From positions 1-64,000 of the forward strand of contig JAAYNI010000018.1 in the NCBI GenBank assembly GCA_012520995.1: DNA of 64,000 nt, given 5' to 3'. Below the pieces are notes generated by a model that had not been told where the DNA came from, did no database searches, and saw only the letters and a list, made by a program, of their open reading frames with translations. The position numbers and the translations under genes were made by a program. Each line of letters starts with the position of its first letter. Position 1 is the stretch's first letter. The stretch is from Candidatus Rifleibacteriota bacterium. GTDB lineage: Bacteria > Muiribacteriota > Ozemobacteria > Ozemobacterales > Ozemobacteraceae. Shown here piece after piece: positions 29,547-38,999 of this stretch.

Positions 29547-30851
29547 ATGGCTGATTATTTTATTCGACGCTTATTGCTGATTATTCCTACATTTATAGGA
29601 ATTACATTTTTATCCTTTACAGTTACCAGATATGTTCCTGGTGGTCCTGTTGAACAGGCTATTTTACAATATCAGCAGGCTCAGGGCGGAGGCCAAACAG
29701 GTGAAGGCGGTGCAGGCGGTTCTAGCGGTCTTGACAGCAAGGGAGAAATCTCTCAAGACTTGGTTGATGAGCTCAAAAAAATCTACGGTTTCGACAAACC
29801 ATTATGGATTGCTTATCCTGTATGGCTTAAAAATGTTTTGCTGGGTGACTTGGGCAACTCTTTTACAACTGGCCGTCCAGTATTGCTGGAGATAAGAGAA
29901 AGAATAGGTATTTCTTTGCAATTCGGTATTTCAGGATTTATCATCTCATATCTTGTTTGCATTCCTCTTGGAATATGGAAAGCTGTCAAGCATAACTCCA
30001 CCTTTGATACGGTCACCTCTGTAATGGTTTTTGTGGCTTATTCGATCCCTGGATGGGTTGCCGGTGTTATGCTTCTTATGTTGCTTGGCGGCGGTTCTTT
30101 CGGTAAGGCGATTGTCCCCTTGGGCGGGTCTGAATCGGGTATTATAGAGCCTGGATCTTTCCTGTATAGATTTACTGTCCCTAATGTAAGAGTTTTAAAA
30201 AACGCTACCCCTGAATTCCTTGAAGCTTATCCAGAATATATGAGATTGTATGAACTTGACAAAGAAACTGTTCTGGAAAAACCAGGCGAATTGCCAAAAG
30301 ATGCTACTTCGGAGCAAAAGGAAGCCAGAAGAAAAGCTTTGGAAGCTTATGAGGCTTTTGGACAGATGTGTCCTTTGGTAGTTTCAACAGCTCCTTCCCA
30401 TAATGATTTGAATTTTATCGGGCGTTGCTTAGATATCTTATGGCATATGATTTTACCTGTTTTTTGTTATGTGCTTGGTTCTTTTGCGGGCAAAACTGTC
30501 TTGATGAAAAACTCTCTTATGGAAAATCTTGGGCAAGACTATGTCAGAACAGCCTTTGCTAAAGGTCTCAGCGAGAAGGTAGTTATATTCAAACATGCTT
30601 TCAGAAACTCACTGATTCCTTTGGCCACAGGTTTGGGACATGCTCTTTCAATTGTTTTGGCTGGTTCTTATTTGATTGAGAAAGTCTTTAATATCAACGG
30701 TTTCGGTCTATTGGGCTATGAATCGCTTATTGGCAGAGACTATCCTGTGACATTGGGCATTTTGGTTATATCGTCAATTTTAGCCTTGATTGGAAATATA
30801 ATTTCCGACTTTCTCTATTGTTTAATTGACCCGAGGATTGAATTTTCATGA
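29547..30851 (+). CDS. ABC permease (OppB/YejB-like) with internal insertion
   Basis: 'ADYFIRRLLLIIPTFIGITFLSFTVTRYVPGGPVEQ', 'ENLGQDYVRTAFAKGLSEKVVIFKHAFRNSLIPLATGLG'. Confidence 0.93.
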   Translation: MADYFIRRLLLIIPTFIGITFLSFTVTRYVPGGPVEQAILQYQQAQGGGQTGEGGAGGSSGLDSKGEISQDLVDELKKIYGFDKPLWIAYPVWLKNVLLGDLGNSFTTGRPVLLEIRERIGISLQFGISGFIISYLVCIPLGIWKAVKHNSTFDTVTSVMVFVAYSIPGWVAGVMLLMLLGGGSFGKAIVPLGGSESGIIEPGSFLYRFTVPNVRVLKNATPEFLEAYPEYMRLYELDKETVLEKPGELPKDATSEQKEARRKALEAYEAFGQMCPLVVSTAPSHNDLNFIGRCLDILWHMILPVFCYVLGSFAGKTVLMKNSLMENLGQDYVRTAFAKGLSEKVVIFKHAFRNSLIPLATGLGHALSIVLAGSYLIEKVFNINGFGLLGYESLIGRDYPVTLGILVISSILALIGNIISDFLYCLIDPRIEFS

Positions 30852-32623
30852 GCAGCGCACAAGATAATAAAAGCCATGGAATGGCTTATCGCCTTTTACT
30901 GAATATTTTACGTTTCGTGCTTTTTGTAGCTATTTTCACAGTAACTTTTATCTTTATAGATAAAATATCTGCCACTATGTCGAGAGGCATGATACGCTTC
31001 TTGAGAATAGCTGCACTCATTGTAGGCGGGGTTGCATCTTTCTATGTTGCCCCTATAATTGTAAGCGTTTTTGATGCTTTTAAGCTTTTTTTCACAACCC
31101 CAATTTTCAAACGCAGATGGAGAAAGTTTACAACCCTTAAAAGAGGCTACTGGTCTTTTATAATTATACTGACTCTTTTTGTGATTTCTTGGTTTGCTGG
31201 GGTTCTTATAAATGATAAAGCTTTGTTCGTTTCTTACAAGGGAAAATACTATTTTCCGGTGTTTGCTTCTCATTACAATGGCAGAGAGTTTGGTCTTGAT
31301 TCCTATAGTTCTCCTAACTATAGGGTTCTCAAGCAAATATTTAATGCCAGAAATGCAGAAAATAAAGCGGCCTTGGAAAAAATGTTCCCTTCCAAGAGCG
31401 ATATTCCTAAAGATCTGTCCTCTTTGCCGAAAGAATTGGCAGATTATATAAAACATGGTCCCGATAAGGTTATTTTACCAATTTATCCTTTTGGAACTAC
31501 AGCCAACCTTATGGAAGAGCTGCCATCCAGACCTCCTCATCCTCCTCTCAGGGGAGAAGCCAGTCTGAAATCTTCTGCTTGGATAGATATTTTCCTCACG
31601 GAAGACCAATATGAATTTGCTGAAGGCAGAGATGCTTATTTGGATAAACTTTCCGATGAGCTTTTGGCAAAGGGTAAAGACCCCGACGTTGAGATGCTTA
31701 AAGTCGTACGTAAAGAGATCAGATCTGGCAATATCAAGCTAAAACCTGCTGTTAAATATCCTTGGGCTGGTCTTTATATGAAGTATGATTTGTTTGTATT
31801 GCCGGAAACCAGGCCTACTGACCAAGAATTAATAGAAGTTTTCAAAAAACCTGAATGGGTAGGTTACAGTAATTATCAGCTTTATAAAAAAATGGCTGAA
31901 AACGGTATGCTGGAACTTAAGCCGGGAGTTGAGCCAATAAACTATCCTCACTTCTTAGGAACAGATGACCGGGGCAGAGATGTTTTTGCCAGAATGGTAT
32001 ACGGTTTCAGAATTTCTATTTCCTTCTCGCTTTTGGTCACAACCCTATGCTATGCGATAGGTATCTGTATTGGAGCTTTCTTAGGCTATTATGGCGGATG
32101 GTTTGACATAATTATGCAGCGTATAGTCGAAATATGGTCAGCAACACCATTCCTTTATACTGTAATGATTCTGGCGACTTTTATAACACCTAACTTTTTC
32201 TTGTTGGCCATAATTCTAGTGTTCTTCAACTGGATAAGTATGACTTACTATATAAGAGCTGAATTTCTGCGTGAAAAGTCAAAAGATTACGTGGCAGCAG
32301 CAAAAGCAATAGGCTGTACAGATTTTGAAATTATCTTCAAACACATATTGCCTAACGCTTTGACTCCCGTTATTTCCTTTGCGCCTTTTGCCATAGTCGG
32401 CAATATTGGCTCCTTGGTGTCTCTTGACTTCCTTGGCTTTGGTCTTCCTGCTCCGACCCCATCTTGGGGTGAACTCTTAGGGCAGGGCTTAGCGAATCTT
32501 TCTAAGCCTTGGTTGATTTTGTCTCCGACTTTGGCGATGTTTTTCACTCTGCTTTTAGTTTCCTTTATTGGCGAAGCAATTAGAGAAGCATTCGATCCCA
32601 AGCAGTATTCGCGTCTCAGATAA
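30848..32623 (+). CDS. ABC permease (OppC/YejE-like) with large N-terminal insertion
   Basis: 'HFLGTDDRGRDVFARMVYGFRISISFSL', 'DYVAAAKAIGCTDFEIIFKHILPNALTPVISF', 'LLVSFIGEAIREAFDP'. Confidence 0.93.
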   Translation: MSSAQDNKSHGMAYRLLLNILRFVLFVAIFTVTFIFIDKISATMSRGMIRFLRIAALIVGGVASFYVAPIIVSVFDAFKLFFTTPIFKRRWRKFTTLKRGYWSFIIILTLFVISWFAGVLINDKALFVSYKGKYYFPVFASHYNGREFGLDSYSSPNYRVLKQIFNARNAENKAALEKMFPSKSDIPKDLSSLPKELADYIKHGPDKVILPIYPFGTTANLMEELPSRPPHPPLRGEASLKSSAWIDIFLTEDQYEFAEGRDAYLDKLSDELLAKGKDPDVEMLKVVRKEIRSGNIKLKPAVKYPWAGLYMKYDLFVLPETRPTDQELIEVFKKPEWVGYSNYQLYKKMAENGMLELKPGVEPINYPHFLGTDDRGRDVFARMVYGFRISISFSLLVTTLCYAIGICIGAFLGYYGGWFDIIMQRIVEIWSATPFLYTVMILATFITPNFFLLAIILVFFNWISMTYYIRAEFLREKSKDYVAAAKAIGCTDFEIIFKHILPNALTPVISFAPFAIVGNIGSLVSLDFLGFGLPAPTPSWGELLGQGLANLSKPWLILSPTLAMFFTLLLVSFIGEAIREAFDPKQYSRLR

Positions 32624-32634
32624 GGAGCAATATA

Positions 32635-33642
32635 ATGACAGACAATAATCAACTCTTAGTTGTAAAAGATTTGTGCACATACTTCAAGACTGAAGCGGGA
32701 ATAGCCAAGGCTGTTGATGGAGTAAGCTTTGATATAAAACGCAATGAAGTATTAGGAATAGTAGGCGAGTCCGGTTCAGGCAAATCTGTAACCTCCTTGT
32801 CGATAATGCAGCTGATTCCCAATCCTCCAGGTAAAATAGTTTCAGGCAGTATAGAGTTTAATGGAGTAGATCTTCTTAAGCCTTATTATGAAGGTGATTA
32901 CGAACACATTCGCAAGATAAGAGGCAATAAGATATCCATGATCTTCCAAGAGCCTATGACAAGCTTGAATCCGCTGTTTACTGTTGGCGATCAGATTGCA
33001 GAAAGCTTTATTCTTCACCAAGGAATGAATCGGGATGAAGCTTTGGACGCTGCAGCTGAAATGCTGGATCTGGTTGGGATACCTTCATCTAAAAAACGTA
33101 TATATGACTATCCGCATCAGTTTTCAGGCGGCATGAGGCAGCGTGTTATGATTGCCATGGCTTTGGCTTGCAATCCTGAGCTGCTGATAGCAGACGAGCC
33201 CACAACTGCTCTTGACGTCACAATTCAAGCTCAGATCCTTGAACTGATGATGGAAGTCAAACAAAAAACTAAGGGCGCCGCAGTTCTCTTGATTACGCAT
33301 GACATGGCAGTAATAGCTGAAACTTGTCAAAGAGTTATTGTTATGTATTGCGGAAAAATTCAAGAAATAGCTGACGTAAAAACCATATTCAACTCTCCGA
33401 TACATCCTTATACTCGCGGCCTTCTTGCCTCTCTGCCTAAGCCTGGGCAAAGAGTCAGAAGACTGCACACTATCGAAGGAATGGTTCCTTCACTCTTTGC
33501 TTTGCCAAAGGGCTGTTCTTTCCAAGACAGGTGCAGTGATGTGACAGAAATATGCAGACGGAAAATGCCTGAAATGACAGAGATATCGCAAGGGCATTTA
33601 GTCAGGTGTCACAATGCCGTAAAAGCTAAGCAGGAGAAATAA
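32635..33642 (+). CDS. oppD: Oligopeptide ABC transporter ATP-binding protein
   Basis: Walker A 'GESGSGKSV', signature '[15 protein letters not shown]', '[20 protein letters not shown]', C-terminal Cys cluster. Confidence 0.93.
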   Translation: MTDNNQLLVVKDLCTYFKTEAGIAKAVDGVSFDIKRNEVLGIVGESGSGKSVTSLSIMQLIPNPPGKIVSGSIEFNGVDLLKPYYEGDYEHIRKIRGNKISMIFQEPMTSLNPLFTVGDQIAESFILHQGMNRDEALDAAAEMLDLVGIPSSKKRIYDYPHQFSGGMRQRVMIAMALACNPELLIADEPTTALDVTIQAQILELMMEVKQKTKGAAVLLITHDMAVIAETCQRVIVMYCGKIQEIADVKTIFNSPIHPYTRGLLASLPKPGQRVRRLHTIEGMVPSLFALPKGCSFQDRCSDVTEICRRKMPEMTEISQGHLVRCHNAVKAKQEK

Positions 33643-33644
33643 TT

Positions 33645-34694
33645 ATGACGGATAAAGCAAAAGACAGAAGAGTTCTTCTGGATGTCAATAATTTAAAGAT
33701 GTATTTCCCGGTACTGGGTGGTATTTTCAAATCTAAAATAGGCGATGTTAAGGCTGTAGACGGTGTTTCTTTCAAGCTTTATGAAGGTGAAACCCTTGGC
33801 TTGGTCGGTGAATCAGGATGCGGCAAATCTACAACCGGCAAATGTCTGATAAATCTTAATAAACCAACTTCAGGCAGCATAAGACTTAGCTATTTTGACG
33901 GACAATTTGAAAATGAAGAAGTAGAGCTGGTAGGTCTTACTGATAATCAAATGAGACCTCATAGAGCCTACACGCAAATGATATTCCAAGACCCTTATTC
34001 TTCTTTGAATCCCAGAATGACAGTCGAAGATATCATAATGGAGCCCCTGACTATACACCGTCCTAGAATGACTTTGCTTGAAAAAAGAGCGGAAGTGGCT
34101 AGTCTTATGAAAAAGGTTGGCCTGTCAGAAGAACAAGCCAGCAGGTATCCTCATGAATTTTCGGGCGGTCAACGTCAGAGAGTTGGTATTGCAAGAGCTT
34201 TGGCAACAAAGCCTAAGCTTGTTATTGCTGACGAACCTGTTTCAGCTCTTGACGTCTCAATACAAGCTCAAGTCATCAACCTCATGCAAGACTTGCAGGA
34301 AGAATATAATCTTACATATATTTTTATAGCTCATGATTTGGCTGTTGTTGAGCATATATCGGACAGAATTGCTGTTATGTATCTGGGAAATATAGTAGAA
34401 ATAGCTGATACAGAAGAAATTTTTTCGAATCCTCAGCATCCATACACAAGGGCGTTGCTTTCTGCAATACCTCATCCAGATCCTAACCGTGAGAAAACTC
34501 AACGCATACTTCTGGAGGGCGATGTGCCTTCTCCGCTGCATAAACCTGCTGGTTGTCCGTTTAATCCACGCTGTTCCTATGCGGACTCAATATGCAGAAA
34601 AGAAGTTCCAAAATTAGACCCTATTCGCTCGCTAAATGGCGGCGAGCATAAAGTAGCTTGTTTCTTGATGAATGAGCTCAATTATAGAAAGTAA
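33645..34694 (+). CDS. oppF: Oligopeptide ABC transporter ATP-binding protein
   Basis: 'GESGCGKSTTGK', 'FSGGQRQRVGIARALA', 'DEPVSALDVSIQAQVINLM', 'GCPFNPRC'. Confidence 0.93.
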   Translation: MTDKAKDRRVLLDVNNLKMYFPVLGGIFKSKIGDVKAVDGVSFKLYEGETLGLVGESGCGKSTTGKCLINLNKPTSGSIRLSYFDGQFENEEVELVGLTDNQMRPHRAYTQMIFQDPYSSLNPRMTVEDIIMEPLTIHRPRMTLLEKRAEVASLMKKVGLSEEQASRYPHEFSGGQRQRVGIARALATKPKLVIADEPVSALDVSIQAQVINLMQDLQEEYNLTYIFIAHDLAVVEHISDRIAVMYLGNIVEIADTEEIFSNPQHPYTRALLSAIPHPDPNREKTQRILLEGDVPSPLHKPAGCPFNPRCSYADSICRKEVPKLDPIRSLNGGEHKVACFLMNELNYRK

Positions 34695-34719
34695 TAAAAG
34701 ATAATAAAAGGAAAACACA

Positions 34720-35142
34720 ATGTCTGATTCAACATCCGCTAAGGTTGCTAATGTTTTAAAACTCAAAGATATTTTTCGCGAGAAATTCGGGATGAAAAAA
34801 AATCCTGACAGCAGAGATCCTCTGACCTATTGCGGAGTTACTAATTCAGACATAGTTGCTAAAATAGCAGTAGAAGTTGAAAAGTATTTTGGAGAAGCAA
34901 CTAAGCCTGCAGGGCAAGGCTGTTTCTTTAAAAATCTTTTCAACCCTGTCTACAAACAAGTTGGCGCTTTAAAGAAAGATCAAACTTTTTACATGATAGA
35001 GCTGGAAAAAGACATCTATTTGTATTGCGCCTTTTGGCCTTGGGGCTCTGATCCTGTGAAAACTTCAGTCAGATTGGGGATTTTATCGCCTGACGATAAG
35101 AAATCTGAAGCTTTGCTTAAAGAATACTCAGGCAAGTTCTGA
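34720..35142 (+). CDS. Hypothetical protein
   Basis: 140-aa ORF, RBS-like 'aaaagga', same strand and close to oppF. Confidence 0.55.
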   Translation: MSDSTSAKVANVLKLKDIFREKFGMKKNPDSRDPLTYCGVTNSDIVAKIAVEVEKYFGEATKPAGQGCFFKNLFNPVYKQVGALKKDQTFYMIELEKDIYLYCAFWPWGSDPVKTSVRLGILSPDDKKSEALLKEYSGKF

Positions 35143-35216
35143 CTAGTGCTTTGTTTTACCTAAAACTTACTTTTAAAAGACAATCCAGCTACAGAACAAA
35201 TCATTGTTGGCAGCTG

Positions 35217-35325
35217 CTAAGATCGCGCTGTGATAAGTGCTGAGTGGCGGGTGGCGAGTTGGTTGTTTAAAACTCAATATTTGAAACCAACAACTGCTGT
35301 GAGATGTTAATAAATACTGTTGTTT
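35217..35325 (+). repeat. Dispersed intergenic repeat 'GAGTGGCG' family, copy 2
   Basis: ctaagatcgcgctgtgataagtgctgagtggcgggtggcgagttggttgtttaaaactcaat... Confidence 0.85.
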
Positions 35326-35388
35326 TTAGTCCTCTCTGTGGAAAGAATGTACCCAATAATAAACTTTTAAATCTTATGGAGCTTCGGG

Positions 35389-35955
35389 ATGAATTTGAAC
35401 TTTACTCCTAAAACTATACCTGCTGAATCACAACCTTGGGCTGAAAACTTGAAAAAGTTGCTTGAGAAATGTAAATTTTCTGTGCCTTTTCAAGTTTCAA
35501 TAGAAGCTGTTTATCATTCTCATGATAAATTAGATTGGGTAATAGAGGGCTTTGTAGACCCTGACGATAATCTCTTGATGAGTTTTTATGATATAAAGTT
35601 TGAAGATTCATCTGATAAATACCAAGAAGGCCAGTCTTTACCTTTCAGAATAGGAGGGGCTGGTTGTGAACTGGAGCTAATTTCAGAAGCTTCTGAAGAT
35701 GAAGAAGATCTCTTCATGATGATTTCGGAAGGTCCTGCTTTTGCTTCTTACCGTTTTACAGGGATAATAAGAAAAATAGTTCGCATGGCGGACACAAGTC
35801 TTATGATTACTTTAGCTGTGGCTAAAGATGAAGATCAAGAAGATGTCCTTTTTCCTGTGTATGTGAACAAAGACTTTGTTCCTGAAGAATGCAACTTCAA
35901 AAAGGGTGCTACTGTTTCTCTTTTAGCAGTGCTCGGCGGCTTTATGAGCATCTGA
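35389..35955 (+). CDS. Hypothetical acidic protein
   Basis: 188-aa ORF. Confidence 0.55.
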   Translation: MNLNFTPKTIPAESQPWAENLKKLLEKCKFSVPFQVSIEAVYHSHDKLDWVIEGFVDPDDNLLMSFYDIKFEDSSDKYQEGQSLPFRIGGAGCELELISEASEDEEDLFMMISEGPAFASYRFTGIIRKIVRMADTSLMITLAVAKDEDQEDVLFPVYVNKDFVPEECNFKKGATVSLLAVLGGFMSI

Positions 35956-36059
35956 AAAACAGTGGGTTGTGGGTAGTGGACAGAAAGAACACCGAACCAT
36001 AGAAAGATAAACAACGTATATTTATTGGCATCTCAAAGTAGTTTTCAGTTTCATCAATA

Positions 36060-38999
36060 TCAAAGTTTTCTAATGACTATCATGGTAACGTCGTCATCAA
36101 ATGGCTGACCTTCTTGATATTTGTTCAACTCTTTCATCATATCTTGAATATAATCAGCGGCGGACATATTTTCAGTCATGCGTTCTTTAAAATGCTTTTG
36201 CAGTCTTGAATAACCGTAAAGATCGCCGCTAGGACTCACTGATTCAACAACTCCGTCAGTATAGAATATCAAGGCATCTCCAGATTCCATTTTTACAGAC
36301 ATATCTTGGAATGAAGAGCGGCGCTTTTTCATGGCTCCCAAAGGCATTGAAGGCATTTTTATTTCTCTGACTTCTTGGTGGTCGCGGTCAAAAAAGATAG
36401 GGAAAGATTGCCCCGCATTATCAAAAGAAACGACATTTTTACCCAAATCCAACTTGGCACATATAAGAGTCATATATTTGTTTTTAGGTTTTAATTCTTT
36501 ATTGAATAGGGAGTTGAGTAGATCTAAAACCTTTTCGGGAAACATGTTTGCAACCTTGTTGGTATAGTCTACCGTGCCTTTTGCCATAGCCATAGCTATA
36601 GATGCTGAAACTCCGTGCCCTGTAACGTCGCCAAGTATGAAAGCAATATTGCCGGAATCTAAGTGTACAACGTCATGATAGTCACCGCCTAAGTCAGTTG
36701 CCGAAACGGTAAAGCATGCTATATCATAACCTTCCGGAGATTTTACTTCTCTAGGTAAAAGAGTGGTCTGTACAAATTTCCCATAAGAGAGATCTTCAAA
36801 CTCTGATATTACCTTATTAAAAGCTGTTGCAATAGTGCCAAATTCGTCTTTGTTTCTGACAGGTATCACAAAATCATTGTTTTTAGCTCTTATAGCTTCT
36901 ATTCCCTCGCCAAGGTCTGTGAGAGGCAAAATGAATCTGTTGTTTATAAAAATGGCGCCTAAGACAGATATCAAAAGAGCAAAAACTCCGATAAAGAAGA
37001 CTTGTCTTTTTACAGGAGCCAGAGCCTTAAGACGGTCTTTTCTGGAGACAAAGTGCATGAGAATATAATCGTTGGTGTTGGCGGGCTTTAGAGTTGCCCA
37101 ATAGGGTTTTCCGTCTATATCAATTTCTCTTGTCATAAGCTTCTTGCGTGTAAAAGCCACTTCAGACAGATCTAAAATTTTATTTATAGGCAGAAAAGAA
37201 TTTATTCTGCTAGGGAAAAGTGAGTTGGAAGTCAATCTTTCAGTTTTCCTAATAAATGCCCCAAAATCTTTTTTTGAATTAGTTACTTCTTCAAGAAAAT
37301 GATTCATTTGCCTTACTTGAGTATGTCTCAAAGGAACTGCGCACAATATAATCGCAGGACCTGTTGCAAGCTCACTGTAACAGTCCCAATACCAGCCAGT
37401 GTAACCTGTAAAAGTTATAGGAATCATCTGTTTTCTGTTTCTTAAGAGATTGGCTGCACCCAACTCATCTGTTGACAAGAAGGACTCTGCCAAGTCTTGA
37501 GCCATATCCAGCGAGAGATCGAACTGTCTCATTCTTGTGTGCGGCATATAAGCTTTTAGAGCTATTTTGCTGAATATATAGAAAAGTCTTAGTGTGGCAA
37601 AAATTTGATAATCAGCTCTGCTATATAAAATATTAAAGCTTTCGTCCCTTACTTCAATTCGGTTGAGATGAGGCTCGACATTATGTTCATCACTCTTTTG
37701 TTCGATAAGTTCGGCTGTCAGAGGTTGAGTTACTGCTATTTCACGCAGTTCATTGGCGAAGTTTTCGCTAGAACGTACTGCGAAAGCTTCATAGTCTTCC
37801 AAGCGTTCTATTGCTTTTATACTGTCTGCTGTAACTCTATTCAGTATATCTTCTTCTTTGCCTTTAATATAAGAAAAACCTGTAATAGTAGTTAACAGAG
37901 CGGGTATAAGAGAACTCATTGCAAAAATGAGAACAATTTTTTTTCTTAAAGACATGTTGTTTAACCATCTTAAGATGGCAGAAGAAAAGCTTAATCCAAA
38001 GAAGGAAGATATCAAAACTGTCGTTGTTATAAGCAGAAGTAATAAGAGAAGAGGAACAGCTTTGTGGAGCCAGTTTTTTTGTTCGTAAGGTGTTTGCTCA
38101 ATTGGAATAGTTCTGAAAACTTGCTTGCTGTCTTTTAGTTGGGCAAAAACCCAAAGATGATCGAACATATTAACTGTGTTTGTTTTGGTTGCTTGAGTCT
38201 TGAGGTATGCGGCATGAACTTGTTCGGGAGTGAACTCTGAAGATAGCGACAGGGTGCCTGATAAGTTATCAAAAACTCCATAATTACCCATGTTTTTTTG
38301 TTGGGCAACTATTTTCAACCTTTCCAAGTAGTCTGGTGTTTCTGTTGTGTAGGCAATATATCTGGGACCCTTATCAAAAGCTTGAAAAGAAATAAATTGT
38401 GTTGCTCCGCCAAAGACAAATGTTGAACCTGAGTCTATGATAAAGGTTTCTAGCATTAAATAGCCCTGATAGAAAATTTCCAAGAACTCCTTGATTGTAG
38501 CTTTATTCAGTTGTTGGAGTTTTTCACCTTTGGTATTGGCGTTGTCCATCAGGTTTTCAAAAAAGGCTTTATGGTTTTCATCAGGATTATAGCAAATTTT
38601 AAGTTTTATACGTTCTTGGCGGGAATTGTCATTTGTTTCAGCATCTTTTAATCTCTCTTCGGGAGAATCATAAAGATATACTCTCATTCTCAGCTTGTAT
38701 TTATTTTCTATATCAGACATAGCTTTATCAAATGCTTCTTGACTATCATTGGCGGTATTAAAAGCTGAAATTGTTTCATTGAAGGCGTTCTGATAAAATC
38801 TCATGGTGCTGAAGTTAGCCAAAAGCTCATCTGTTGAAGCGTCAAAATTATTATTGAATTGTCTTATCGTGTTTCTTTGAAGTTTATTCGCAGCGCTTAT
38901 TAAAGCGAGTATCAGAGACAACAGAATAATGGCTGTAAAGAGGATTGTCAGATGTCCAAATGAAAGGCGAGATGTGTTTTCTTTTTTTTCGGCTTTCAT
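36060..38999 (-). CDS. Membrane sensor SpoIIE/PP2C-type phosphatase with HAMP (catalytically intact)
   Basis: Extracellular sensor region, HAMP-like segment, 'LGGDYHDVV', 'GDVTGHGVSASIAMA', 'IFYTDGVVE', 'DDDVTMIVI'. Confidence 0.88.
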   Translation of the reverse strand: MKAEKKENTSRLSFGHLTILFTAIILLSLILALISAANKLQRNTIRQFNNNFDASTDELLANFSTMRFYQNAFNETISAFNTANDSQEAFDKAMSDIENKYKLRMRVYLYDSPEERLKDAETNDNSRQERIKLKICYNPDENHKAFFENLMDNANTKGEKLQQLNKATIKEFLEIFYQGYLMLETFIIDSGSTFVFGGATQFISFQAFDKGPRYIAYTTETPDYLERLKIVAQQKNMGNYGVFDNLSGTLSLSSEFTPEQVHAAYLKTQATKTNTVNMFDHLWVFAQLKDSKQVFRTIPIEQTPYEQKNWLHKAVPLLLLLLLITTTVLISSFFGLSFSSAILRWLNNMSLRKKIVLIFAMSSLIPALLTTITGFSYIKGKEEDILNRVTADSIKAIERLEDYEAFAVRSSENFANELREIAVTQPLTAELIEQKSDEHNVEPHLNRIEVRDESFNILYSRADYQIFATLRLFYIFSKIALKAYMPHTRMRQFDLSLDMAQDLAESFLSTDELGAANLLRNRKQMIPITFTGYTGWYWDCYSELATGPAIILCAVPLRHTQVRQMNHFLEEVTNSKKDFGAFIRKTERLTSNSLFPSRINSFLPINKILDLSEVAFTRKKLMTREIDIDGKPYWATLKPANTNDYILMHFVSRKDRLKALAPVKRQVFFIGVFALLISVLGAIFINNRFILPLTDLGEGIEAIRAKNNDFVIPVRNKDEFGTIATAFNKVISEFEDLSYGKFVQTTLLPREVKSPEGYDIACFTVSATDLGGDYHDVVHLDSGNIAFILGDVTGHGVSASIAMAMAKGTVDYTNKVANMFPEKVLDLLNSLFNKELKPKNKYMTLICAKLDLGKNVVSFDNAGQSFPIFFDRDHQEVREIKMPSMPLGAMKKRRSSFQDMSVKMESGDALIFYTDGVVESVSPSGDLYGYSRLQKHFKERMTENMSAADYIQDMMKELNKYQEGQPFDDDVTMIVIRKL

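Noticed and set aside
30908-31456. 182-aa minus-strand ORF inside the OppC-like gene
   Set aside because: Antisense shadow of a well-supported permease.
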